Positions 56,991 through 64,000 of a stretch of 64,000 bases of DNA are shown here, one piece after another (position 1 is the first letter of the stretch; each line of letters opens with the position of its first letter). The DNA is from Apilactobacillus zhangqiuensis. Lineage in GTDB: Bacteria > Bacillota > Bacilli > Lactobacillales > Lactobacillaceae. Under the pieces are notes generated by a model. The model saw only the letters and a list, made by a program, of their open reading frames with translations. It ran no database searches and was not told where the DNA came from. The translations under genes were made by a program, and so were the position numbers. The stretch lies in assembly GCF_019656215.1 (NCBI RefSeq), contig NZ_BPLK01000004.1, forward strand, positions 124,001 through 188,000. Reading direction: 5' to 3'.

Positions 56991-59342
56991 TTAAATGGAG
57001 TCATCAAATTTTTCAGGATTAATCTTTATCAAAATTCGACGGACAACTGATGACATCACGATAAACACAGGTACAGCAGTCACTACGACAAGTGATGCTG
57101 GAATAAAGATTGGCATCTTGAATACATCTACCAGTGAAAATACTGATGGGAAGAATAAAAAGATAGCCGCAAATATAACAATCGATGGAACGATAATGGA
57201 TAACTTCACCTTGCTTAGCGGACGTGAAGCCTTGAATAACGCAATCCAGTAAATAAATCCGGTAACCAAGACACTGATTGTCGATCTTTGAACGTAACCA
57301 AAGTGGAACGCCTTACCGATATAGATTATCAATACGACGTATCCAACAATCGTCATCGCTGCAGGCAACGCAATGTTGTAAATTTTGGCACTAAACTGAT
57401 TAGTAACTCGTTGATAATTTGGTGCCAAGGCCAATAGGAACGATGGCAAGCCTACCATAAAGGTATTGATTGGTGTTAGTTGAATTGGTTGAAATGGGTA
57501 GCTGTGAATGCTAAACATAAACAAGATGGTAAGTGATAACGAGAACATTGTCTTAATCAAGTATAGCGAAGCCACACTACCAATATTATTGATAACACGA
57601 CGTCCTTCAGCCAACACATCGATCATCGCTGAAAAGTTCGAATTAATTAAAACGAAGTCAGCAATTTCCTTAGTACTTTCACTACCGGACGCCATCGCGA
57701 TTCCACAGTTGGCTTGTTTCATCGCCAACATATCATTCACACCGTCTCCAGTCATCGCAACTGTATTACCATTCAATTGATATGAACGAATTAGACGTTT
57801 CTTTTGTTGAGGTGTCACACGACCAAAGACTGCGTTATTCTTTACCAATTCTTGGTAATCGGCATCAAATGGCACTTCTGTCATGTCGACAATCTTGTCG
57901 CTGTCCTTTAGACCCACTCGTTTAGCAATTGCACTAACAGTCTTAGGATCATCCCCAGAAATTACCTTCAAATCGACACCTTGGTCGACGAAGTATTGAA
58001 GAGTACTCTTAGCGTCTGGTCTAATTTCATCACTGATTAGGATTAAACCAAGTAGCTCAGCATCATCTAAGTCTTCGGTTAGATCCTTGTGACTTTGTAG
58101 CAATGCCAAGACCCGATAACCTTGGTTCGCGTATCCACTAATTGCGTCAGACACTTCTTTACTCATGTTTTCAATGATGAACTGAGGCGCACCCATGATA
58201 AAGTTTCCTTCGGTGGTGTCCACCCCACTCCACTTCTTATCAGATGAAAATGGGAAGCTCTTTACAATCTCGACATTTGGATTTTTAATAGCCTGTTTGA
58301 TTGCTGCAGATGTTTCGTTATCGTCTTCAAACGCGTATACCAAACTACCCAAAATGTGCTTTAACTCATCCTTGGAATGATGATTGTAAGGTAATACATC
58401 CTCGAATTTTAGCTTTCCAGATGTAATCGTCCCTGTCTTGTCCAAACAAATGGTATCAACTCGTGCCAACGTTTCAATCGCAGGTAGTTCACGCACTAAA
58501 ACCTTGTGACGAGCCAGCTTTGCAGCAGATACTGCAAGAGTTACAGACGATAGTAGAACCAATCCTTCTGGAATCATTCCAATCATCGCAGCAACGGTTC
58601 CTAACATTGCTTGATCGATGTTATCCCCGCGCATAATCTTGGTGTACAACAGCAATGCACCCAATGGAACAATCACAAATGTTAGCCACTTAATGATTTT
58701 GTTGATGGTCTTTAGCATCTTGCTGTCGGAATCCTTCTTAGTACGACTAACTTCGAATTCCATCCTATTAATGAACGTATCTTCGCCAACTTCGGTTGCC
58801 ACAATTCTGGCACTACCACTTAAAACGACACTACCAGATGTAACGGAGTCACCGTGATTTTTTTCGATTGAATTAGTTTCACCGGTGATTTGAGATTCAT
58901 CGACTTGAAGTGAATCTGAGGTTAGGACTCTCCCATCGATTGGAATTTGGTCCCCATGGCCGATTAACAAGACATCCCCTAAGACAATGTGGTCATCTTC
59001 GACTTTTTTGATTTGGCCGTCACGCACGACCCTAATCAATCCTTGTGATAAGATTGCCATTTTATCGAGTTGACGTTTAGATCTAATTTCTTGGATACTA
59101 CCGATAACGGTGTTAGAAATCGCAATCACTAAAAACAATAGGTTTTTGTAGTCACCAGTGTAAAAAACCATTGCCGCCAAAACGATATTGATAAAGTTAA
59201 ATAATGTGAAAGCATTTCCCTGTAAAATTTGTGGAATGGTCTTGGTGAAACCCTTCCGTTTAGTGTTATGTAAGCCTTGCTCATATAGACGTTTGGCTTG
59301 TTTGGTAGTCAGTCCCTTTTGACTGTCTATTCGTGATTGCAA
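56991..59342 (-). CDS. cation-transporting P-type ATPase (CtpE/Exp7-like)
   Basis: 783 aa. P-type ATPase with the actuator TGET, phosphorylation site DKTGT (Asp301) and hinge TGDGVND. The membrane motif MIPEG (around 256-260) and the absence of N-terminal heavy-metal domains place it with the P2-like bacterial cation ATPases such as CtpE and Exp7 rather than CopA. Ca2+ or another divalent cation is likely. The start is TTG at 59342, after AGGGGTG. Monocistronic. Confidence 0.9.
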   Translation of the reverse strand: MQSRIDSQKGLTTKQAKRLYEQGLHNTKRKGFTKTIPQILQGNAFTLFNFINIVLAAMVFYTGDYKNLLFLVIAISNTVIGSIQEIRSKRQLDKMAILSQGLIRVVRDGQIKKVEDDHIVLGDVLLIGHGDQIPIDGRVLTSDSLQVDESQITGETNSIEKNHGDSVTSGSVVLSGSARIVATEVGEDTFINRMEFEVSRTKKDSDSKMLKTINKIIKWLTFVIVPLGALLLYTKIMRGDNIDQAMLGTVAAMIGMIPEGLVLLSSVTLAVSAAKLARHKVLVRELPAIETLARVDTICLDKTGTITSGKLKFEDVLPYNHHSKDELKHILGSLVYAFEDDNETSAAIKQAIKNPNVEIVKSFPFSSDKKWSGVDTTEGNFIMGAPQFIIENMSKEVSDAISGYANQGYRVLALLQSHKDLTEDLDDAELLGLILISDEIRPDAKSTLQYFVDQGVDLKVISGDDPKTVSAIAKRVGLKDSDKIVDMTEVPFDADYQELVKNNAVFGRVTPQQKKRLIRSYQLNGNTVAMTGDGVNDMLAMKQANCGIAMASGSESTKEIADFVLINSNFSAMIDVLAEGRRVINNIGSVASLYLIKTMFSLSLTILFMFSIHSYPFQPIQLTPINTFMVGLPSFLLALAPNYQRVTNQFSAKIYNIALPAAMTIVGYVVLIIYIGKAFHFGYVQRSTISVLVTGFIYWIALFKASRPLSKVKLSIIVPSIVIFAAIFLFFPSVFSLVDVFKMPIFIPASLVVVTAVPVFIVMSSVVRRILIKINPEKFDDSI

Positions 59343-59438
59343 AAAAACACCCCTAACGTGTAAAAAATTTGATTTATATTGTTTTTAAGGACTATCATTA
59401 ATCATGGTACTTAAATAATCAAAGGAGGCCATTTTATT

Positions 59439-60296
59439 ATGCCTAACTCAATTAAAGATACCATAAAGCTAAGAGACGGTAACCAAATGCCTGTAGAAGG
59501 ATTTGGAACCTATAAATTAGCGGATCAAGATAGTATGGATGCAGCAATTAAATCTGCATATGAAGCTGGATATAGATTATTCGACACCGCACAATTCTAT
59601 AATAATGAAGAACTACTAGGTAATTCAATCAAAAAGCTACAAATTAACAGAAATGAAATATTCATTACCACTAAAATCCCAGAACCAAAGCAAGGTTACC
59701 AATCAACTTTAGACGCGATTGATGAATCACTTGCAAAGTTACAAACTGACTACATCGACTTATTACTAGTTCACTGGCCAGTTCGTTCACACTTCTTTGA
59801 AACTTGGCGTGCATTTGAAGACGCTAAGAAGGCTGGTAAGGTTAAGTCAATTGGTGTAAGTAACTATCACCAAACTCACTTAGATTTACTAAAGACTAAG
59901 GCAAATGAAATGCCTGTCGTAAACCAAATCGAAGTGCACCCTTACCTAAGTCAAAAATCAATGCTAAAGGCTAACGAAGACGAAGGAATCGTTACCCAAG
60001 CATGGAGTCCAATGGGTCGTGGTGCTACTCTAAACGATGACACCATCCAAGAAATTGCCAAGGCTCATGGTAAGTCTACTGCTCAAATCATTTTAAGATG
60101 GCATCTACAAAATGGTGTAACCATCATTCCTAAGTCCAGCACTCCACAAAGAGTTGCCGAAAATGCTGACTTATATGATTTTGAATTATCAGATCACGAA
60201 ATGAAATTAATCGATGACTTAAATCAAGACTTCCGTACAGGTGACGATCCAGAAGTCGTTTACGAAATTGAACATCAATACCCTCGTCACAAGTAA
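59439..60296 (+). CDS. aldo/keto reductase
   Basis: 285 aa. NADPH-dependent reductase of carbonyls, (beta/alpha)8 barrel. The catalytic tetrad is complete: Asp49, Tyr54, Lys79 and His112 (LLVHWP). The cofactor region IPKSSTPQR is present. Resembles the 2,5-diketo-gluconate reductase group; substrate not inferable. SD AAAGGAGG. Confidence 0.93.
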   Translation: MPNSIKDTIKLRDGNQMPVEGFGTYKLADQDSMDAAIKSAYEAGYRLFDTAQFYNNEELLGNSIKKLQINRNEIFITTKIPEPKQGYQSTLDAIDESLAKLQTDYIDLLLVHWPVRSHFFETWRAFEDAKKAGKVKSIGVSNYHQTHLDLLKTKANEMPVVNQIEVHPYLSQKSMLKANEDEGIVTQAWSPMGRGATLNDDTIQEIAKAHGKSTAQIILRWHLQNGVTIIPKSSTPQRVAENADLYDFELSDHEMKLIDDLNQDFRTGDDPEVVYEIEHQYPRHK

Positions 60297-60299
60297 AAA

Positions 60300-60341
60300 A
60301 ATTAGTAAGTAATTATACTAAGTGTATAATTACTTACTAAC
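60300..60341. repeat. 17-bp perfect inverted repeat
   Basis: TTAGTAAGTAATTATAC and its exact complement flank a 5-nt loop (TAAGT), right after the aldo/keto reductase stop. An A-run precedes it, giving a T-run only leftward, so it could work as a terminator there or as an mRNA-end stem rightward. Confidence 0.7.
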
Positions 60342-60365
60342 AATACATATTAAGGAGTTTTGGTT

Positions 60366-60650
60366 ATGGGTTATATAATTGTCGCTTTGCTAGCAATGGG
60401 TCTTTTCCTAGGATTTGGTTACGTTATCGTCTACGGTGCCCTATTCATCATTTGGCTGATTAGCTTATTTTTCGATCGCGATGAACGAAAAAGAGCAAAT
60501 GAAGAAGCAAAGAGAAACAATGAAATGTATCAACGAATGATTAGTGACCTACAAGCTGAAAACGAGGTCATCCGTCAGAGAACCGAAGAATTAAAGGCAG
60601 AAAACCAACGAAAACGAGAAGAAATTGCTCGTAATCAAAACCAAAATTAG
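60366..60650 (+). CDS. small membrane protein with coiled coil
   Basis: 94 aa. Two adjacent hydrophobic helices (residues ~3-38) followed by a strongly charged coiled coil (ERKRANEEAKRNNEMYQRM through AENQRKREEIA). Not recognised; perhaps a membrane-attached assembly or regulatory factor. The ATG at 60366 follows AAGGAG by 8 nt, better than the in-frame TTG at 60360. Confidence 0.75.
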   Translation: MGYIIVALLAMGLFLGFGYVIVYGALFIIWLISLFFDRDERKRANEEAKRNNEMYQRMISDLQAENEVIRQRTEELKAENQRKREEIARNQNQN

Positions 60651-60668
60651 ATATCTATATATTTTTTG

Positions 60669-60696
60669 TTGCATTTTTCTCAATTAGCGTTACTAT
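60669..60696 (+). promoter_or_regulatory. promoter of the lysine riboswitch transcript
   Basis: TTGCAT (60669-60674), 16 nt, TACTAT (60691-60696), about 20 nt upstream of the riboswitch aptamer. Confidence 0.5.
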
Positions 60697-60714
60697 ATAT
60701 GTAATTTAATAATT

Positions 60715-60960
60715 TATCTAAGGAAGAGGCGCAAATGTTAAAAGTAGCTTAGTAGAACCATTTAGGTGGTATTGAAACTAAGTGAAAGGAACATTTGCCG
60801 AAATAATTGGTTACCTGAATAACTAGTTGTTGGGTCCTAGTTGAACAAGCTAGGGACTGTCGTGAATAGTCATTCACGGGGTGCTTTTAAGATTATACGT
60901 AGAGAATTTAACACGATAATAATTTTAAAAGGACTATTCGAATGAATAGTCCTTTCTTAT
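60715..60960 (+). promoter_or_regulatory. lysine riboswitch (L-box) with terminator platform
   Basis: Aptamer hallmarks in order: GAGGCGCAAAT, AAAGTAGC, AGTGAAAGGAACATTTGCCGAAAT, GTTGTTGGGTCC and AGGGACTGTC, closing with GGGGTGC that pairs back to GCGC in P1. The terminator AAAGGACTATTC/GAATAGTCCTTT lies at 60928-60954. GAATAGTC at 60864-60871 in the aptamer end can pair with GACTATTC of the terminator, giving an antiterminator. Lysine binding should stop transcription of the permease. Confidence 0.92.
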
Positions 60961-60963
60961 TAC

Positions 60964-61010
60964 AAGACCTCCTTTTGATAACAATCAATCGGTGGTCTTT
61001 TTCTTTACTG
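60964..61010 (+). terminator. second hairpin with T-run before the permease gene
   Basis: AAGACC-TCC pairs with GGT-GGTCTT around an 18-nt loop and is followed by TTTTTCTTT. It lies between the riboswitch terminator and the permease SD, suggesting a second attenuation point. Confidence 0.5.
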
Positions 61011-61043
61011 TGGCACTCTTCTTTTGAAGGGAGAATATAATTT

Positions 61044-62543
61044 ATGGATAAGGTTTCAGTCAACAAGAAGATTTCAACGATGGGATTAGTATTAATTATC
61101 TTTTCCACCATCTTTGGAATTTCCAATTCACAAACAGCGTTTTATCAAATGGGATACTCAAGTATCCTCTGGTATGTATTAGGAGCGGTGCTTTTCTTCA
61201 TCCCTACTAGTATGATGTTCGCCGAATTTGGTTCATCATACAAGGATGCTCATGGCGGGATTTACTCCTGGCTTGAAAATTGTATTGGTAAGAAGTGGGC
61301 ATTCATCGGTAGTTTCACATGGTTAGCCGGCTGGATTATTACCCTTGTCTTCATGTTAACTACAATGTGGATTCCTTTAGCCGTTACCATTTCAGGACAT
61401 GATACTACTGGTAGTTGGCACATCGGATCATTAGATTCAACTGCTACAGTCGGAGTCCTAGGAATTATCGTCATCATTGCCGTTACCTGGTTAGCCAACC
61501 ATGGTATGAAGTCAATTGCTAGTCTATCCTACTTCAGTGGACTTATCGGAATCTTTGATATGGCAATTTTCATCTTACTATCAATCTTCGTTTTAGCAGC
61601 CAACCACGGACACTTTGCCGAACCGGTTACTGCACAGGCATTTGTACATTCACCAAACCCTGCCTTTCAATCACCAATTGCTGTATTTTCTTTCCTAGTT
61701 TACGCCATCTTTGCATACGCTGGTATGGAAACACTAGGTAGTATCACAGATAATACCAAGAATCCTAAGAAGACTTTCCCTCGTGCCGTTGTTATCGCAA
61801 CCATCATAATGACCGTTGGATACCTAGTTGGCATTTTACTTTGTGGTATTAGTACTAATTGGTTACATACTTTAAGCGGATCAAACGTCAACTTAGGTAA
61901 CGTTCGTTTCGCATTACTTACTAACTTAGGATATGTATTCGGTCACAACTTCTTGCATCTAAGTGTTGCCCAATCCTTAGTAATGGGACAATGGGTAACT
62001 AGAATCACTAGTTTGACTGGTTTTCTAAGTTACGCTGGAGAATTTATTTTCTTAACATATGCACCAATCAAGTCATTTATTGAAGGTTCACCTAAGGAAT
62101 TATGGCCAAAGCGTTTAACTAAGATTAACCGCTTCAACGTTCCTGCCAACGCACTATGGGCACAATGCCTTGTCATCGTCTTAATCATCGCAGGAATTTC
62201 ATTCGGTGGATCAAGTGCACAAACCTTCTACACTATCTTGACCGACATGAACAACATGACCACTGCCGTGCCATACTTATTCTTAGTCATTGCCTTCCCT
62301 GTCTTTAAGAAGCACATCACTCAAACAAGTGATAACTTTGTTTTCTACAAGAACAAGTGGACAACCTGTATAACTTCTATCGTGACAATTTTAGCTTTAA
62401 GTTTTTCAATTATTTTTACGACACTTCAACCACTATTACAAAATGACTTCCAAACCGCATTCTGGACACTATTTGGACCAGTCTTCTTCATCTTCATCGC
62501 ATGGTGTTTTTACCATCGTTTCCAAAGTAGAATTCCAAATTAA
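61044..62543 (+). CDS. APC-superfamily permease, probably lysine uptake
   Basis: 499 aa, about 12 transmembrane helices. APC amino-acid permease resembling the YjeM/glutamate-GABA antiporter branch: GLVLIIFSTIFGISNSQ at TM1 and the FAYAGMETLGSITDNTKNP consensus near TM6. The sequence alone does not give substrate, but the upstream lysine riboswitch points to lysine. SD AAGGGAG. Monocistronic; glyA downstream has its own promoter. Confidence 0.9.
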   Translation: MDKVSVNKKISTMGLVLIIFSTIFGISNSQTAFYQMGYSSILWYVLGAVLFFIPTSMMFAEFGSSYKDAHGGIYSWLENCIGKKWAFIGSFTWLAGWIITLVFMLTTMWIPLAVTISGHDTTGSWHIGSLDSTATVGVLGIIVIIAVTWLANHGMKSIASLSYFSGLIGIFDMAIFILLSIFVLAANHGHFAEPVTAQAFVHSPNPAFQSPIAVFSFLVYAIFAYAGMETLGSITDNTKNPKKTFPRAVVIATIIMTVGYLVGILLCGISTNWLHTLSGSNVNLGNVRFALLTNLGYVFGHNFLHLSVAQSLVMGQWVTRITSLTGFLSYAGEFIFLTYAPIKSFIEGSPKELWPKRLTKINRFNVPANALWAQCLVIVLIIAGISFGGSSAQTFYTILTDMNNMTTAVPYLFLVIAFPVFKKHITQTSDNFVFYKNKWTTCITSIVTILALSFSIIFTTLQPLLQNDFQTAFWTLFGPVFFIFIAWCFYHRFQSRIPN

Positions 62544-62556
62544 TTAAAGAAATAGT

Positions 62557-62585
62557 TTGACAGTCAAATTTTTTTGGTCTATTCT
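62557..62585 (+). promoter_or_regulatory. promoter of the glyA T-box transcript
   Basis: Consensus TTGACA (62557-62562), 17 nt, TATTCT (62580-62585). Confidence 0.8.
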
Positions 62586-62589
62586 TAAA

Positions 62590-62809
62590 AGCAACTTGAA
62601 AGTAGTAGTTCAAAAAGACTTGTTAAGCGAGTATCTGATTTAGTGAAACGAGATACCTTGTCCTTGAACGAAGGCAGTCAAGATTTATCAATTGAATCGA
62701 AATCTTAATGCGCATTAAGAACCAGAGGTATCAAGTGCGAGCTTGATATAAAACTAAGGTGGAACAGTGTTACGACGCCCTTGTACGAAAGTACAAGGGC
62801 GTTTTTTTA
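62590..62809 (+). promoter_or_regulatory. T-box leader, probably glycine-type
   Basis: An ordered set of hairpins (GTTCAA/TTGAAC closing GTATCT/AGATAC; AAGATTT/AAATCTT; CTTAAT/ATTAAG; TATCAAG/CTTGATA) precedes the T-box word AAGGTGGAACAGTG (62756-62769) and a terminator CGCCCTTGTAC/GTACAAGGGCG with T-run (62774-62809). UGGA in the T-box pairs with a UCCA 3' end, as in Firmicute tRNA-Gly. GAAGGCA at about 62661-62667 could present GGC as specifier. Stem I is shorter than the canonical form and its fold is not certain. Confidence 0.75.
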
Positions 62810-62831
62810 TTTACCAAAAGGAGAATGAATT

Positions 62832-64000
62832 ATGTACGATTTTTCAAAAGAAGATCCAGAAATTTTCAAGGCAATCGAACACGAAAACGATCGTCAAGAT
62901 AACGTAATTGAATTAATAGCATCAGAAAACATTGCATCCAAGGCTGTTTGCGCGGCTCAAGGTTCTGTATTAACTAATAAATACGCAGTAGGTTACCCCG
63001 ATAAACGTGTCTACACTGGAAACGAAGCAATCGATGAAATCGACAAGATTGCCAAGAAACGTGCCGAAGAATTATTCCATGCTGAATATGCAAACGTTCA
63101 CCCTCACTCAGGAAGCCAAGCTAATCAAGCTGTCTATGCCGCCTTCTTACAACCCGGCGATAGAATTCTTGCAATGAGCGAACATGCTGGTGGTCACTTC
63201 ACTCACGGTCAAAAACATAACTTCTCTGGTCAACTTTACGAATCACACTTCTATGGTGTTGATCCTAAAACAGAAATGTTAAATTTTGACAATATCCGTC
63301 AAATTGCTTTAGAAGTAAAGCCTAAATTAATTATCGCTGGTGCCTCAGCATACAGTCACATCATTTACTGGGAAGAGTTCAGGAAGATTGCTGATGAAGT
63401 CGGTGCCATCCTAATGGTCGACATGGCCCACATCGCTGGTCTAGTCGCTGCCGGTGTTCACCCTAACCCAGTTGAAGTTGCAGATGTTGTCACCACAACT
63501 ACTCACAAGACATTGCGTGGACCACGTGGTGGTATGATCTTAGCCAAATCAAAATACGCAGATAAGTTAGACTATGCAGTCTTTCCTGTCTCACAAAGTG
63601 GTGCTTTGGAACACGTTATTGCAGCTAAGGCCGTTGCATTAGGTGAAGCTTTAAAACCAGAATTCCATTACTACGCTAAGCAAGTAATTAAAAATGCTAA
63701 GGCCATGGCCAATGTCTTCAACCAAGACGAAAAAATTCGTGTTGTCTCAGGTGATACTGAAAATCATGAAATGACTTTAGATTTAAATGCCGTTGGTTTA
63801 ACCGGTGATCAAGCAGCTGAATTACTTTATTCAGTTGGTATCGCCACCAACAAAGAATTACTACCACTAGAAGACGGTGATACTATGGAAGGAATCCGTA
63901 TAGGTACTCCTACCATCACCAGTCGTAACTTCAATGAGGAAGATTCCACTAAGGTGGCAACTATTATTGTGGATGTATTAAACCACCCTGGTCATCAAAA
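62832..64000 (+). CDS. glyA: serine hydroxymethyltransferase (partial, C-terminal end beyond window)
   Basis: 389 codons of an expected ~410 are present; the frame is open at the right edge. PLP enzyme interconverting serine and glycine with tetrahydrofolate, the main source of one-carbon units. PLP-binding Lys226 in [27 protein letters not shown] and GIRIGTP are intact. The loop usually reading FPGxQGGPL is here [11 protein letters not shown], an unusual change near the cofactor phosphate. ATG 62832 with AAAGGAG 8 nt upstream. Confidence 0.95.
   Translation, partial: MYDFSKEDPEIFKAIEHENDRQDNVIELIASENIASKAVCAAQGSVLTNKYAVGYPDKRVYTGNEAIDEIDKIAKKRAEELFHAEYANVHPHSGSQANQAVYAAFLQPGDRILAMSEHAGGHFTHGQKHNFSGQLYESHFYGVDPKTEMLNFDNIRQIALEVKPKLIIAGASAYSHIIYWEEFRKIADEVGAILMVDMAHIAGLVAAGVHPNPVEVADVVTTTTHKTLRGPRGGMILAKSKYADKLDYAVFPVSQSGALEHVIAAKAVALGEALKPEFHYYAKQVIKNAKAMANVFNQDEKIRVVSGDTENHEMTLDLNAVGLTGDQAAELLYSVGIATNKELLPLEDGDTMEGIRIGTPTITSRNFNEEDSTKVATIIVDVLNHPGHQ

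Noticed and set aside
60908-61126. 72-codon leftward frame across the lysine riboswitch platform
   Set aside because: Overlaps hairpins and the permease start on the other strand; no SD or domain.

Overview
The window looks like the chromosome of a low-GC, obligately heterofermentative member of the Lactobacillaceae. A full-length xylulose-5-P/fructose-6-P phosphoketolase, Gram-positive RNA regulators (PyrR attenuators, T-boxes, a lysine riboswitch), a lipoteichoic acid synthase, a class A sortase and a giant surface protein with a degenerate KxYKxGKxW-type signal all fit. The giant repetitive exoprotein suggests the insect- and flower-associated Apilactobacillus/Fructilactobacillus group, but the genus is inferred, not shown. 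I saw no phage genes, insertion sequences, rRNA, tRNA or CRISPR array.

Layout. 1-9399 (-) is the 5' part of one giant surface-protein gene running off the left edge. 9863-16900 holds a tyrosine phosphatase, an alpha/beta hydrolase, a lipoprotein, a membrane protein and the purine interconversion genes: purB diverges from purA-guaC across a paired PurBox. 16921-25395 (-) is a sortase and then the pyrimidine operon pyrB-pyrC-carA-carB-pyrD, led by two tandem PyrR-type attenuators; pyrR, pyrE and pyrF are absent. 25514-33438 is a cell-wall block: two LysM/Apf-like paralogues that appear to start at AUU codons, a GH73 glucosaminidase coupled to a MerR regulator, and an NlpC/P60 protein. A tyrosine T-box-NhaC transporter, TerC-thioredoxin and a phosphatase are interspersed.

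33618-47456 carries ltaS, a voltage-gated-type K+ channel, ferredoxin-NADP reductase, a nucleoside hydrolase, an Spx homologue lacking its redox cysteines, a 5'-nucleotidase, RNase Y, hydrolases, and an ammonium transporter with two exact GlnR boxes. 47665-56937 carries a methyltransferase, an unassigned structured-RNA candidate, an RluA synthase, phosphoketolase with an upstream GntR regulator and a palindromic operator, and a metal-responsive cadD-arsR pair. 56991-64000 carries a P-type ATPase, an aldo/keto reductase, a lysine-riboswitch APC permease, and glyA under a glycine-type T-box, cut by the right edge.

Common themes are nucleotide interconversion, envelope assembly and turnover, and amino-acid or nitrogen acquisition under RNA or operator control. 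That is what one expects of a small-genome bacterium living on rich sugar sources. Gene starts below were moved where the Shine-Dalgarno (SD) position decides them.
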